Below are positions 34,046 through 41,170 of a stretch of 64,000 bases of DNA, one piece after another. Position 1 is the stretch's first letter. The number at the start of each line of letters is the position of its first letter. Below the pieces are notes generated by a model. It worked only from the letters and a program-made list of their open reading frames with translations, was not told the DNA's origin and made no database searches. Location of the stretch: positions 806,001 to 870,000 of the forward strand of contig JBGAKR010000001.1 of the NCBI GenBank assembly GCA_044224315.1, in the 5' to 3' direction. Source of the stretch: JAGXTF01 sp044224315. GTDB taxonomy: Bacteria > Bacteroidota > Bacteroidia > NS11-12g > UBA955. Both the position numbers and the translations under genes were made by a program.

Positions 34046-35498
34046 TAAAAATATATTTTTCAGGTATTTTATGCCTGTTGCCATCATGGGTTTTGCCGCT
34101 TGCAATATTCAGGTAAAAGGACTGAAAGAAGCCAATAAAAATACCCCGGGAAGCTATTACAACCCCATTGCAAATGCCGATTCGGCCTACAATCCGTTCG
34201 ATACCCTATGCTCGGGAAATATAAAATGGAAACAGTTTTATACCGATACATTTCTCAGCCAATTGATTGATACGGCCCTGGTAAATAACCAGGAATTAAA
34301 TATCATTCAGCAGGAGATTCTGGTCCGTAAAAACGAAATCCGGGTGCGCAAAGGAGAATACCTTCCATTTGTGGGAGTAGGCGGTGCAGCAGGTGCAGAA
34401 AAAACAGCCCGCTATACCCGAAATGGTGCGATGGAAGCCAATACCCAAATAAAACCCGGGCAAAATTTCCCCGATCCATTGCCCGATTTTGTGGGTGGCT
34501 TTACAGCCTCCTGGGAAATTGATATCTGGAATAAACTACACAACGCCAAGAAAAGTGCCATACATCGCTATCTCGCTTCTGTAGAAGGCAAGAACTTTGT
34601 AGTAACCCAGCTGGTAGCTGAAATCAGCAACTCGTATTACGAATTAATTGCCCTGGATAACCAGGAGGATATTTTGCAAAAAAACATTGATATTTTAACC
34701 AATGCCCTGGACATTGTTAAACAGCAAAAATCTGCGGCACGGGTAACGGAACTGGCCGTTAAAAAGTTTGAAGCTGAATTATTAAAAAATAAAAGCAGCA
34801 TTTATTATGTGAAACAAAAAATACGGGAAACCGAAAATCACATTAACTTTTTAACCGGTCGTTTTCCCCAGCCCATAAAGCGAAATTCGAGTTTGTTTAC
34901 TGCATTTACGCCTCCCGTAATTCATGCCGGATTGCCATCAAAAATGCTTTTAAATCGCCCTGACATTAGGCAAGCCGAGCAGGAAATGGCAGCCGCCAAG
35001 CTGGATGTAAATGTAGCCCGTGCCAATTTCTATCCTTCGCTGCGCATAACCGCTGCAACCGGAACCCAGGCATTTAATCCGGCATTGCTGGCTTCTCCAC
35101 AATCCATTCTGTTTATGTTTGCCGGAGACCTTGCAGCCCCGCTGATTAACAAAAATGCTTTAAAAGCCCGTTTGGGAAATGCCAATGCCATGCAGGTACA
35201 ATCGGTGTATATGTATGAAAAAAATATTCTAAACGCGTTCGTAGAAGTATCCAACCAGGTTTCCAATATCAGCAATCTGCAAAACAGTTATGATATGAAA
35301 TCCCAACAGGTAAAAGCCCTTACTGAATCCATTTCCATTTCATACAATTTATTCCGTTCGGCCCGCGCCGATTACATGGAGGTTTTAATGACCCAGCGCG
35401 ATGGGTTAGAAGCCAAACTGGAATTAATTGAAACCAAAAAACAACAGCTCTTAGCCGGGGTAAATATGTACAAAGCCCTGGGAGGTGGCTGGAAGTAA
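34038..35498 (+). CDS. TolC-like outer-membrane efflux lipoprotein
   Basis: A 486-aa protein using ATG 34038, which overlaps the pump stop by 8 nt; a longer frame from 33990 lies entirely in pump coding sequence. The signal is lipoprotein-type (PVAIMGFAAC). It shows the duplicated OEP layout: SQLIDTALVNNQELNII / FVGGFTASWEIDIWNKL in the first half, and LNRPDIRQAEQEMAAAKLDVNVARANFYPSL / YMEVLMTQRDGLEAKLELI in the second. This is the NodT/OprM-type channel that completes the RND pump. A hairpin terminator follows. Confidence 0.95.
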   Translation: MNNKNIFFRYFMPVAIMGFAACNIQVKGLKEANKNTPGSYYNPIANADSAYNPFDTLCSGNIKWKQFYTDTFLSQLIDTALVNNQELNIIQQEILVRKNEIRVRKGEYLPFVGVGGAAGAEKTARYTRNGAMEANTQIKPGQNFPDPLPDFVGGFTASWEIDIWNKLHNAKKSAIHRYLASVEGKNFVVTQLVAEISNSYYELIALDNQEDILQKNIDILTNALDIVKQQKSAARVTELAVKKFEAELLKNKSSIYYVKQKIRETENHINFLTGRFPQPIKRNSSLFTAFTPPVIHAGLPSKMLLNRPDIRQAEQEMAAAKLDVNVARANFYPSLRITAATGTQAFNPALLASPQSILFMFAGDLAAPLINKNALKARLGNANAMQVQSVYMYEKNILNAFVEVSNQVSNISNLQNSYDMKSQQVKALTESISISYNLFRSARADYMEVLMTQRDGLEAKLELIETKKQQLLAGVNMYKALGGGWK

Positions 35499-35522
35499 TT
35501 CTCTCCTGATTCAAAATTGAAG

Positions 35523-35556
35523 AAAGCGGTGCGCCTGAAAACGTGCCGCTTTTTTA
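35523..35556 (+). terminator. Rho-independent terminator after the efflux operon
   Basis: The stem AAAGCGGTGCG (35523-35533) pairs with CGTGCCGCTTT (35542-35552) with two G-T wobbles and an 8-nt loop, followed by a T-run. It sits 24 nt after the TolC-like stop. Confidence 0.75.
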
Positions 35557-35600
35557 TTTACCTTTCAACTCCCCAACGAATAAATAAGTAAATTGCGAAT

Positions 35601-36719
35601 ATGAAATCTGCGAGCTTACTAATAATTGCACTTTTTACTTTACTCAGTGCCAAAGCCAATATGGCCTATATGGGTCCCAAAGATGCGCATGTAAGCGGAC
35701 AAATGCCCATGCCGAGGGTTCGCATTGTACATGAATTACTCACGGCAGATATGCGTCATCTGCCAGCTGGCAAGGTAAACGTTTTTGCCGATTACCAATT
35801 GCAGTGTACCACAACCGGAGGCAAAATCAGATTTTTGTTTGTGGCCAGCAGCGAAATGCCGGTGAACCCTGAAATTATTCTGGATGGACAAGTTATTAAA
35901 AGCACGCCCAAAATTTCGGATTACCGCCCCGGTCTTTCAAGCGATGCCACTGCCGCCCAGCGCGATTCGCAATCCCAAATGATTGGATATGATTTGTTGC
36001 AGGAAGAATTTCACTACCAGCATTTGTTGGATCAATTGTTTGAATTTGATGTAGAACTAAGCGAAGGCATGCACCGGCTAAAAATTGGGTATGAGTGCAG
36101 TCCCACCGGCTACGAGAAAGGCAATTTGAGGTATACCAGCTTCCCTTATTTTTTGGGCAACAATAAAACCCGCGATTTATACGACAGTATTTTTATTAAA
36201 ATTTTATTGCCCGAAGGTGTTGAATATGAAACCAATTTTGATGTGAAATACGACCATGGCACGCTGCTTTCGGGCAATATGGCCGGATTCAAAAAATCGC
36301 ATATTATGGTAAGCATTTTTAAAAATCTGGAACCCGAATTAGCCGCGGGTTACAACCGATTCTTGTATATACAAATATTTATTTGGACCATACTTGTATG
36401 TACAACTATTTGGTATCTAAACAGGCGAAAAACAAGAAAAAAGAAGTTCATAGTTTCATTGCTATGGGTAATTCCCATTGCCATATTGGTGCCCACCGCC
36501 TTTGTGATTGGTGAACAAAATTATTTTAACCATTATCGTGAATTATACGGAGCATTTTTAGAAGGCAGCTTTGGTAAAGGGTATTATTTATTTCTGGTTT
36601 TTCCCGTACTTGCCATCATAGCTTCCATTTCATGGCTGGCTTTTGCCCTCATTTATCACTACCTCATTTGCGGCCGTAAATGGGATCCGATGCGGATTTT
36701 TTTAAGGTTTAAGGTTTAA
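35601..36719 (+). CDS. Hypothetical membrane protein with large extracytoplasmic domain
   Basis: A 372-aa protein with signal peptide (SLLIIALFTLLSAKANMA). Residues ~25-250 form a beta-rich extracytoplasmic domain (VFADYQLQCTTTGGKIRFLF, FDVELSEGMHRLKIGYEC); then come three transmembrane segments (FLYIQIFIWTILVCTTIWYL, FIVSLLWVIPIAILVPTAFV, YLFLVFPVLAIIASISWLAF) and a short basic tail. No family recognised. It follows the efflux terminator by 44 nt, so it is probably a separate unit. Confidence 0.75.
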   Translation: MKSASLLIIALFTLLSAKANMAYMGPKDAHVSGQMPMPRVRIVHELLTADMRHLPAGKVNVFADYQLQCTTTGGKIRFLFVASSEMPVNPEIILDGQVIKSTPKISDYRPGLSSDATAAQRDSQSQMIGYDLLQEEFHYQHLLDQLFEFDVELSEGMHRLKIGYECSPTGYEKGNLRYTSFPYFLGNNKTRDLYDSIFIKILLPEGVEYETNFDVKYDHGTLLSGNMAGFKKSHIMVSIFKNLEPELAAGYNRFLYIQIFIWTILVCTTIWYLNRRKTRKKKFIVSLLWVIPIAILVPTAFVIGEQNYFNHYRELYGAFLEGSFGKGYYLFLVFPVLAIIASISWLAFALIYHYLICGRKWDPMRIFLRFKV

Positions 36720-36734
36720 CGAACAGCCAGACAG

Positions 36735-36895
36735 CCATTCCCTATTCCCCATTCCCTATTCCCTAAAAGGCTGTTAATACTGGCTGTTATACTGGCTGTT
36801 AATCCGCCCATGCAATGAGGCGGCGGCTGTTAATACTGTCAACTGTAAACTGTCAACTATAAACTAAACTCTTCACTCCCAACTCTAAACTCTAA
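36735..36895. repeat. Simple-sequence repeat mosaic
   Basis: Direct repeats fill the spacer: CATTCCCTATTCCC-type units at 36735-36763; GGCTGTTAATACT units at 36769-36781, 36782-36793 (one base shorter), 36794-36803 (partial) and 36825-36837; a small CCGCC/GGCGG hairpin between them; then AACTGTAAACTGTC/TCTAAAC units to about 36895. No gene is present. The units are too short and irregular for CRISPR; slippage-generated sequence is likely. Confidence 0.65.
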
Positions 36896-36897
36896 AC

Positions 36898-36905
36898 TAT
36901 CTTTG
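36898..36905 (+). promoter_or_regulatory. Bacteroidota -7 promoter box at the Gre-like gene
   Basis: TATCTTTG matches TAnnTTTG exactly and ends 5 nt before the proposed TTG start at 36911, predicting a leaderless or nearly leaderless mRNA. Confidence 0.5.
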
Positions 36906-36910
36906 CTGTC

Positions 36911-37360
36911 TTGTTCACCAAACCCCTCCTCCACTCCCATTGCCTGCAAATTGTGCAGGACAAATGTTTGTATATACAACAATCCATTGCCGATGCGCAG
37001 GCTGCCAGTAATAACGACACCAAAAGCAGCATGGGAGATAAATACGAAACCACCCGCGAAATGATGCAGATTGAAATTAACAAGTTGGGGCAACAACTGG
37101 CCGATATGCAACAAATTTTATTGGCCCTTAAAATTCTGGATCCCAACAAAACCTGCGAACAAGCCGAACCCGGTGCTATCGTAATTACCGAAAAAATAAA
37201 TTTTTACCTGGCTGCGGGTATCGGAAAAATTGAATTCGACAACACCCAATTTATGGTGGTTTCGCCAGCTTCACCCATTGGCAAACAAATGCTGCATACC
37301 AAAGCGGGTGGAAGTTTTAGTGTGAATGGGGTGCTTTACGAATTGATTAGTATATATTAG
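36911..37360 (+). CDS. Gre-factor-like protein (GreA/GreB C-terminal type)
   Basis: A 149-aa protein. The N-terminal ~75 residues form a helical hairpin (CLYIQQSIADAQAASNNDT, YETTREMMQIEINKLGQQL); the C-terminal domain is like GreA/GreB (GAIVITEKINFYLAAG, FMVVSPASPIGKQML, KAGGSFSVNG). In many Bacteroidota annotations this family carries the misleading label 3-oxoacyl-ACP synthase; the fold pattern instead points to RNA-polymerase secondary-channel binding. The only plausible start is TTG at 36911: a stop lies in frame at 36893 and no ATG precedes the conserved part. Confidence 0.75.
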   Translation: MFTKPLLHSHCLQIVQDKCLYIQQSIADAQAASNNDTKSSMGDKYETTREMMQIEINKLGQQLADMQQILLALKILDPNKTCEQAEPGAIVITEKINFYLAAGIGKIEFDNTQFMVVSPASPIGKQMLHTKAGGSFSVNGVLYELISIY

Positions 37361-37407
37361 GATAAATAAATTATTAAAATATCTCCGCCTGAAATGAAAA
37401 TTACTTT

Positions 37408-39906
37408 TTATTCGTCTGTTTTTCTATCAAATAAATGCAACTGCTTTGTATTTCCATCATCATCAACACCTTCAATTCTGATTTCAATACCCTTTTCCTT
37501 ATATTCAATCAAAATTGAATTTACAATTGATTTTTTTGTTAAATATCTAAATTCTTTAGTGTGGTGATTTATGTTGTTAATATAAGGTAAATTAAACTTA
37601 CTAACCTCTGACAATGACCTGAAGTTGTGAATTTCTCCTTTACTAAATAAATTAATCTTGGGTCTCAATTTAAATTTAGTTGCTTTAGAAAATTGATTTT
37701 GAAATAAATCACGCTTTTCACTTATTAATGGGAAAAGTGAATTCTCCTTTGTTGCAACAAGTACAACTCCCTCTTCAAACCCTCCTCTTTTCTCACGTTT
37801 AGTTTTTGCTATTTTTTCTATTTCAGTAAAGTCAATTCCAAACGCTTTACAGCAACTCAATACAACCTCCAAGATATCAGCCAATTCCTCAATTGCAGCG
37901 TCATTATCCTTGCTCCAATAAAATTCCATTGCTTCTTCTACTGCTTTCTCCTTTAATAAAATAAGCAACTCTGAAGCCGAAACTTTCATTGATATTACTG
38001 TTTCATCCTTTTTTTCTATAAGAACTGGAATTTTATCTCTTACCAACTTATAAAACTCCACCATATCATTATCTACGTCAAATGGATTGATACTTCTCAC
38101 CCTTACCCCTTGAGATTTAAATACATAATATGGATGTGACAAAACACTACCTTCTAAATCTACTAAAATATTATTTTCAAAACAAAATTTCGCAATTCTT
38201 TCAATAAATTCTTTATCACGGTTTAATACCGAATCTAATTTAATTAGCAGTTTGGTTTTTTGATGTTTGAAATTTTCAATTTCGCCAGATAAACTTTCAA
38301 AGTCAGAATTATTTTTGATAATAAATCTTTTTTCACTAAAAACAACATCTGTAAAACTCTGTGCATTATCTGGAAGATCCTCAGTAGTATAATACCAAGG
38401 CAAAATCTCCGGGTATTTTTTTGATTCATTAATAAAAAACATAACTGTCACTGGCTTATTTAAAGCATCTGCAATTCTTTGAGTATAATTGGCTATTTCC
38501 AAAACTTGATTTTCGGTTAATGATGACTTCCAATCATAATTAATACCTGCTTTCTTTGAATACCAGTTTCCGGACTTATCTATATCAATATAGCAATCCT
38601 TGCATCTAAGTTTTCTTTTTATTCTATTTTCTAAAAGTCCTACATTAAACGAATCATGTGCATGAAAATACAATCCTTCTACAATTCCCCATGTCGAATC
38701 AATTCTCACTTTATTCAGGTTCGGCTTTGCAAAGCTCAATGCTCCAGATTTCGAACTAATAAATCTGTGGAAAATAAAACAATATTCACCAATTTTAATA
38801 TTGTCTTTAGCGAATTTGCGAACAGTACTAACAAGAAATTCTTTAATATCCTTTAAAGAATGAAGTGTTTCCGTTCTGGGAAGCAATGTTACTACTTTTG
38901 ATTTAATATCGGTTCTTATTATAACCGGCTCTTGAATAATTTTTTTAATATCTGATATTAAAGCTACATCAAATTTTCCAGTTCCAATTTCACTAAGTAT
39001 CTGTTCATTTTCTAATATATATACTTCCCAATATGGAAGATTCTCTTTCATAAAAGTATTTATACAATCTATTTTATGCCATTTGTTTAATGTAGTTTTA
39101 ACGGTTTCAAAGACCTCCAAATCAAACTCTGAATCTAGGCTCTTTTTCAGGTAACTTGCAGACCATTCACCTCCTGGCTTGCTTCCTTTAAAACTAAATA
39201 TTTGTTCATCCATTTGAACGATCCAAAAATTCTTTCCATCCCATAACCATTCGACATGAAATCTAGAATTGAAAGACCCCAACCAAGATGCATATTTTTT
39301 AATACTTTCCCTTAATGTGCGTGTGTTTAAACAACTACTTATAGATAAATCAAGAATGTTAGAAGTTTGGTTAATTCGAATATTTGAATTCTCAATTACT
39401 CCATCTTTGACAAATTCCTGCTCTATTAGCCAAATTTTTTTGTTTTTATCAATTCTTCTTTCATTGCTTAAATGTCCATTGATTATTGGTTTACAATATA
39501 TTTGAATAATAATTGCAATGCTCTTGCAATCATTTTCTTTTGCGTATGCAATAACCTTTGAGATTTTTGTTTTTAAGTCATTATAATCACATTTACACTT
39601 TTCACTTAAATACTTACCTCTTAGTTCTATATCCTCATCAATTGCAGAAGATCTAACAATTAATTCCTTGACACCTTGATCTTTGAATAGTTTAAATACA
39701 TATGATACCGCATCGTTCATCGAATTTGAAAATTGGCTGTTATTCTCATTCCAATCGTCATAGAATTGGTTTCCGATTACAGTAAATTTTGGTGTTAATA
39801 ATCCATTGTTAATGAGTCCAATAGCCTTTGTTCCGCATTGTAGTAGATTCGGATCACTTTTTAATAAAGGTAGATACTTTGATATAATTTCAGGTTTCAA
39901 AATCAT
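37408..39906 (-). CDS. PEP-synthase-like (PPDK_N) protein fused to MazG-type NTP pyrophosphohydrolase
   Basis: An 832-aa protein from ATG 39906; an alternative start at 39975 adds 23 residues overlapping the upstream gene. Residues ~1-225 match the PEP-synthase/PPDK ATP-binding domain: LIVRSSAIDED (VRSS at 84-87), IIQIYCKPIINGHL, VEWLWDGKNFWIVQ. A second, diverged copy spans ~290-540 (VIIRTD, FHRFISSKSGALSF, STWGIVEGL). LEGSVLSHPYYVFKSQGVRV at ~584-603 resembles the phosphohistidine swivel domain, with His591 in the catalytic position. From ~619, FYKLVRDKIPVLIEKK, KAVEEAMEF and AAIEELADILEVV are a MazG/PRA-PH-like pyrophosphohydrolase with its EExxE and ExxD metal ligands. The last ~100 residues are unassigned. 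I recall no family with this fusion. Third gene of the HIT/membrane cassette; clearly AT-richer than its neighbours. Confidence 0.85.
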   Translation of the reverse strand: MILKPEIISKYLPLLKSDPNLLQCGTKAIGLINNGLLTPKFTVIGNQFYDDWNENNSQFSNSMNDAVSYVFKLFKDQGVKELIVRSSAIDEDIELRGKYLSEKCKCDYNDLKTKISKVIAYAKENDCKSIAIIIQIYCKPIINGHLSNERRIDKNKKIWLIEQEFVKDGVIENSNIRINQTSNILDLSISSCLNTRTLRESIKKYASWLGSFNSRFHVEWLWDGKNFWIVQMDEQIFSFKGSKPGGEWSASYLKKSLDSEFDLEVFETVKTTLNKWHKIDCINTFMKENLPYWEVYILENEQILSEIGTGKFDVALISDIKKIIQEPVIIRTDIKSKVVTLLPRTETLHSLKDIKEFLVSTVRKFAKDNIKIGEYCFIFHRFISSKSGALSFAKPNLNKVRIDSTWGIVEGLYFHAHDSFNVGLLENRIKRKLRCKDCYIDIDKSGNWYSKKAGINYDWKSSLTENQVLEIANYTQRIADALNKPVTVMFFINESKKYPEILPWYYTTEDLPDNAQSFTDVVFSEKRFIIKNNSDFESLSGEIENFKHQKTKLLIKLDSVLNRDKEFIERIAKFCFENNILVDLEGSVLSHPYYVFKSQGVRVRSINPFDVDNDMVEFYKLVRDKIPVLIEKKDETVISMKVSASELLILLKEKAVEEAMEFYWSKDNDAAIEELADILEVVLSCCKAFGIDFTEIEKIAKTKREKRGGFEEGVVLVATKENSLFPLISEKRDLFQNQFSKATKFKLRPKINLFSKGEIHNFRSLSEVSKFNLPYINNINHHTKEFRYLTKKSIVNSILIEYKEKGIEIRIEGVDDDGNTKQLHLFDRKTDE

Positions 39907-39928
39907 TAATACTATCGATTTATATACC

Positions 39929-40477
39929 TTAAGTCTTAGTTGGATTACTTTTCTCTGTAGCTCCAAATAACGCATTTGCTAATTCCGTCAATTTGCCAAC
40001 GGCGGAATCAGAAAAATATCCCGATAAGAATGATAATCCAAACACTGAACTCTGACTACATAAAGCATCTCTAGAAAAGATTGTTAATATACCAGAAGAA
40101 ATTAATACAATAATTACAAATGAGAACCCCCCTGAAATATGCGGAGTAAAAATTCGCCACATGCGGCGGTCTTCATTCCAAGTAAACTTTGCAACTGTAT
40201 GGTATAACCATTTGATACCAAAAATTGTCCCACCAAATGTCCCGCCTAACCAAGAAATTGCGTATTTACATGTAGTAGTATCAATGACCAGACTATTCAT
40301 GAAATTGTTGTGAATAAAAAAAATTAAAATTGGTACAATAAAAAACAATATTCCCAAATATAATGCTTCAAAATGAATTTTCTTTAGCGCAGGTTTCTCA
40401 TACCTTGACTTCCAGTCCCCTATTTTCCTTCCATCAGTTGGGGCACTTGGAGCAAATCCATTTTGATCATTTGTCAT
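39929..40477 (-). CDS. Multi-pass membrane protein of the HIT/MazG cassette
   Basis: A 182-aa protein with a ~38-residue cytosolic N-terminus (APSAPTDGRKIGDWKSRYEK) and three clear plus one probable transmembrane segments: ALYLGILFFIVPILIFFIH, YAISWLGGTFGGTIFGIKWLY, GGFSFVIIVLISSGILTIF, and VFGLSFLSGYFSDSAVGKL, which is weaker. No family is recognised. It begins 2 nt after the HIT stop and ends 22 nt before the kinase-MazG start, so all three genes are one transcript. In nucleotide-based defence systems, small multi-pass proteins often act as membrane-disrupting effectors; that role is only inferred here. Confidence 0.75.
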   Translation of the reverse strand: MTNDQNGFAPSAPTDGRKIGDWKSRYEKPALKKIHFEALYLGILFFIVPILIFFIHNNFMNSLVIDTTTCKYAISWLGGTFGGTIFGIKWLYHTVAKFTWNEDRRMWRIFTPHISGGFSFVIIVLISSGILTIFSRDALCSQSSVFGLSFLSGYFSDSAVGKLTELANALFGATEKSNPTKT

Positions 40478-40479
40478 AT

Positions 40480-41082
40480 TTAAATAGCTTTCTTAATCCT
40501 AATAATTGTATTTTTTATATTTTCGTTAAAAGGATATATTCTCCAATCAAACTTTTCACTCTGATTCAAGTATTTTGCTATTACTTTTCTAAATAATTGG
40601 CTAGGAATAGTATCCCCAAATGCAACTTTTAATTCTCCACTATCATTTAGATATAATAGGTAGTCCTTTAAATTGAATTTAGGATTCTTAGCTATATCCA
40701 AAATTGAAACTAAAGATTGCCAGTCATATTTAATTTGAAATAATTCATTAAGACCTTTAATTAGGTCAAATTGGAAAGGCAAAATATGTAGGTGTGCATA
40801 ATCAACTGTGCAGCCAACTTCTGAATAGATATCTTTTGCCCCGTGCTCAAAACAAATAACAGACGAATTATATTGGTTGCTTATTAATTTCCGTGTATTA
40901 TCGACCAGATTTTCAAATTCAACTTTATGACTCTCTGGCAAGCTGGCTAAGTTGATGTAATGATCCTTTGGTATTAATAGCATCCAACCTTCGACCATTG
41001 CGCCCAACGTTGGAATAACACGGAAGTTTTCACTTTCCAATATTGTAGTATTAAACTCCTTATCAAGAAAAAAATTTCTCAT
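40480..41082 (-). CDS. HIT-superfamily nucleotide hydrolase/transferase-like protein
   Basis: A 200-aa protein. The N-terminal ~105 residues are HIT-like: TILESENFRVIPTLG, VEGWMLLIPKDHYINLASL, ICFEHG, and the motif VDYAHLHILPF. His97 matches the nucleophilic middle His and His99 the last His of HxHxH; the first His is Tyr95 here. HIT proteins cleave or transfer nucleoside monophosphates from dinucleotides or nucleoside phosphoramidates. The C-terminal ~95 residues (FNLKDYLLYLNDSGELKVAF, FDWRIYPFNENIKNTI) are an extra domain also seen in larger HIT relatives. First gene of a three-gene operon. Confidence 0.82.
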   Translation of the reverse strand: MRNFFLDKEFNTTILESENFRVIPTLGAMVEGWMLLIPKDHYINLASLPESHKVEFENLVDNTRKLISNQYNSSVICFEHGAKDIYSEVGCTVDYAHLHILPFQFDLIKGLNELFQIKYDWQSLVSILDIAKNPKFNLKDYLLYLNDSGELKVAFGDTIPSQLFRKVIAKYLNQSEKFDWRIYPFNENIKNTIIRIKKAI

Positions 41083-41170
41083 TACTCAGTTATTGTATGA
41101 CAAATTAACAAAATATTTCAGTAGGATTCAAGAATTATCGTTAAACCTTCTATTAAATTTATAATCGAAC

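Noticed and set aside
36769..36837. Possible CRISPR array from repeated GGCTGTTAATACT units
   Set aside because: Units are 10-13 bp, adjacent and irregular, with no unique spacers and no cas genes in the window.
39907..39975. Longer start of the kinase-MazG protein at 39975
   Set aside because: It would overlap the membrane-protein gene by 47 nt and adds 23 residues outside the domain; ATG 39906 gives a normal 22-nt gap. Not excluded.
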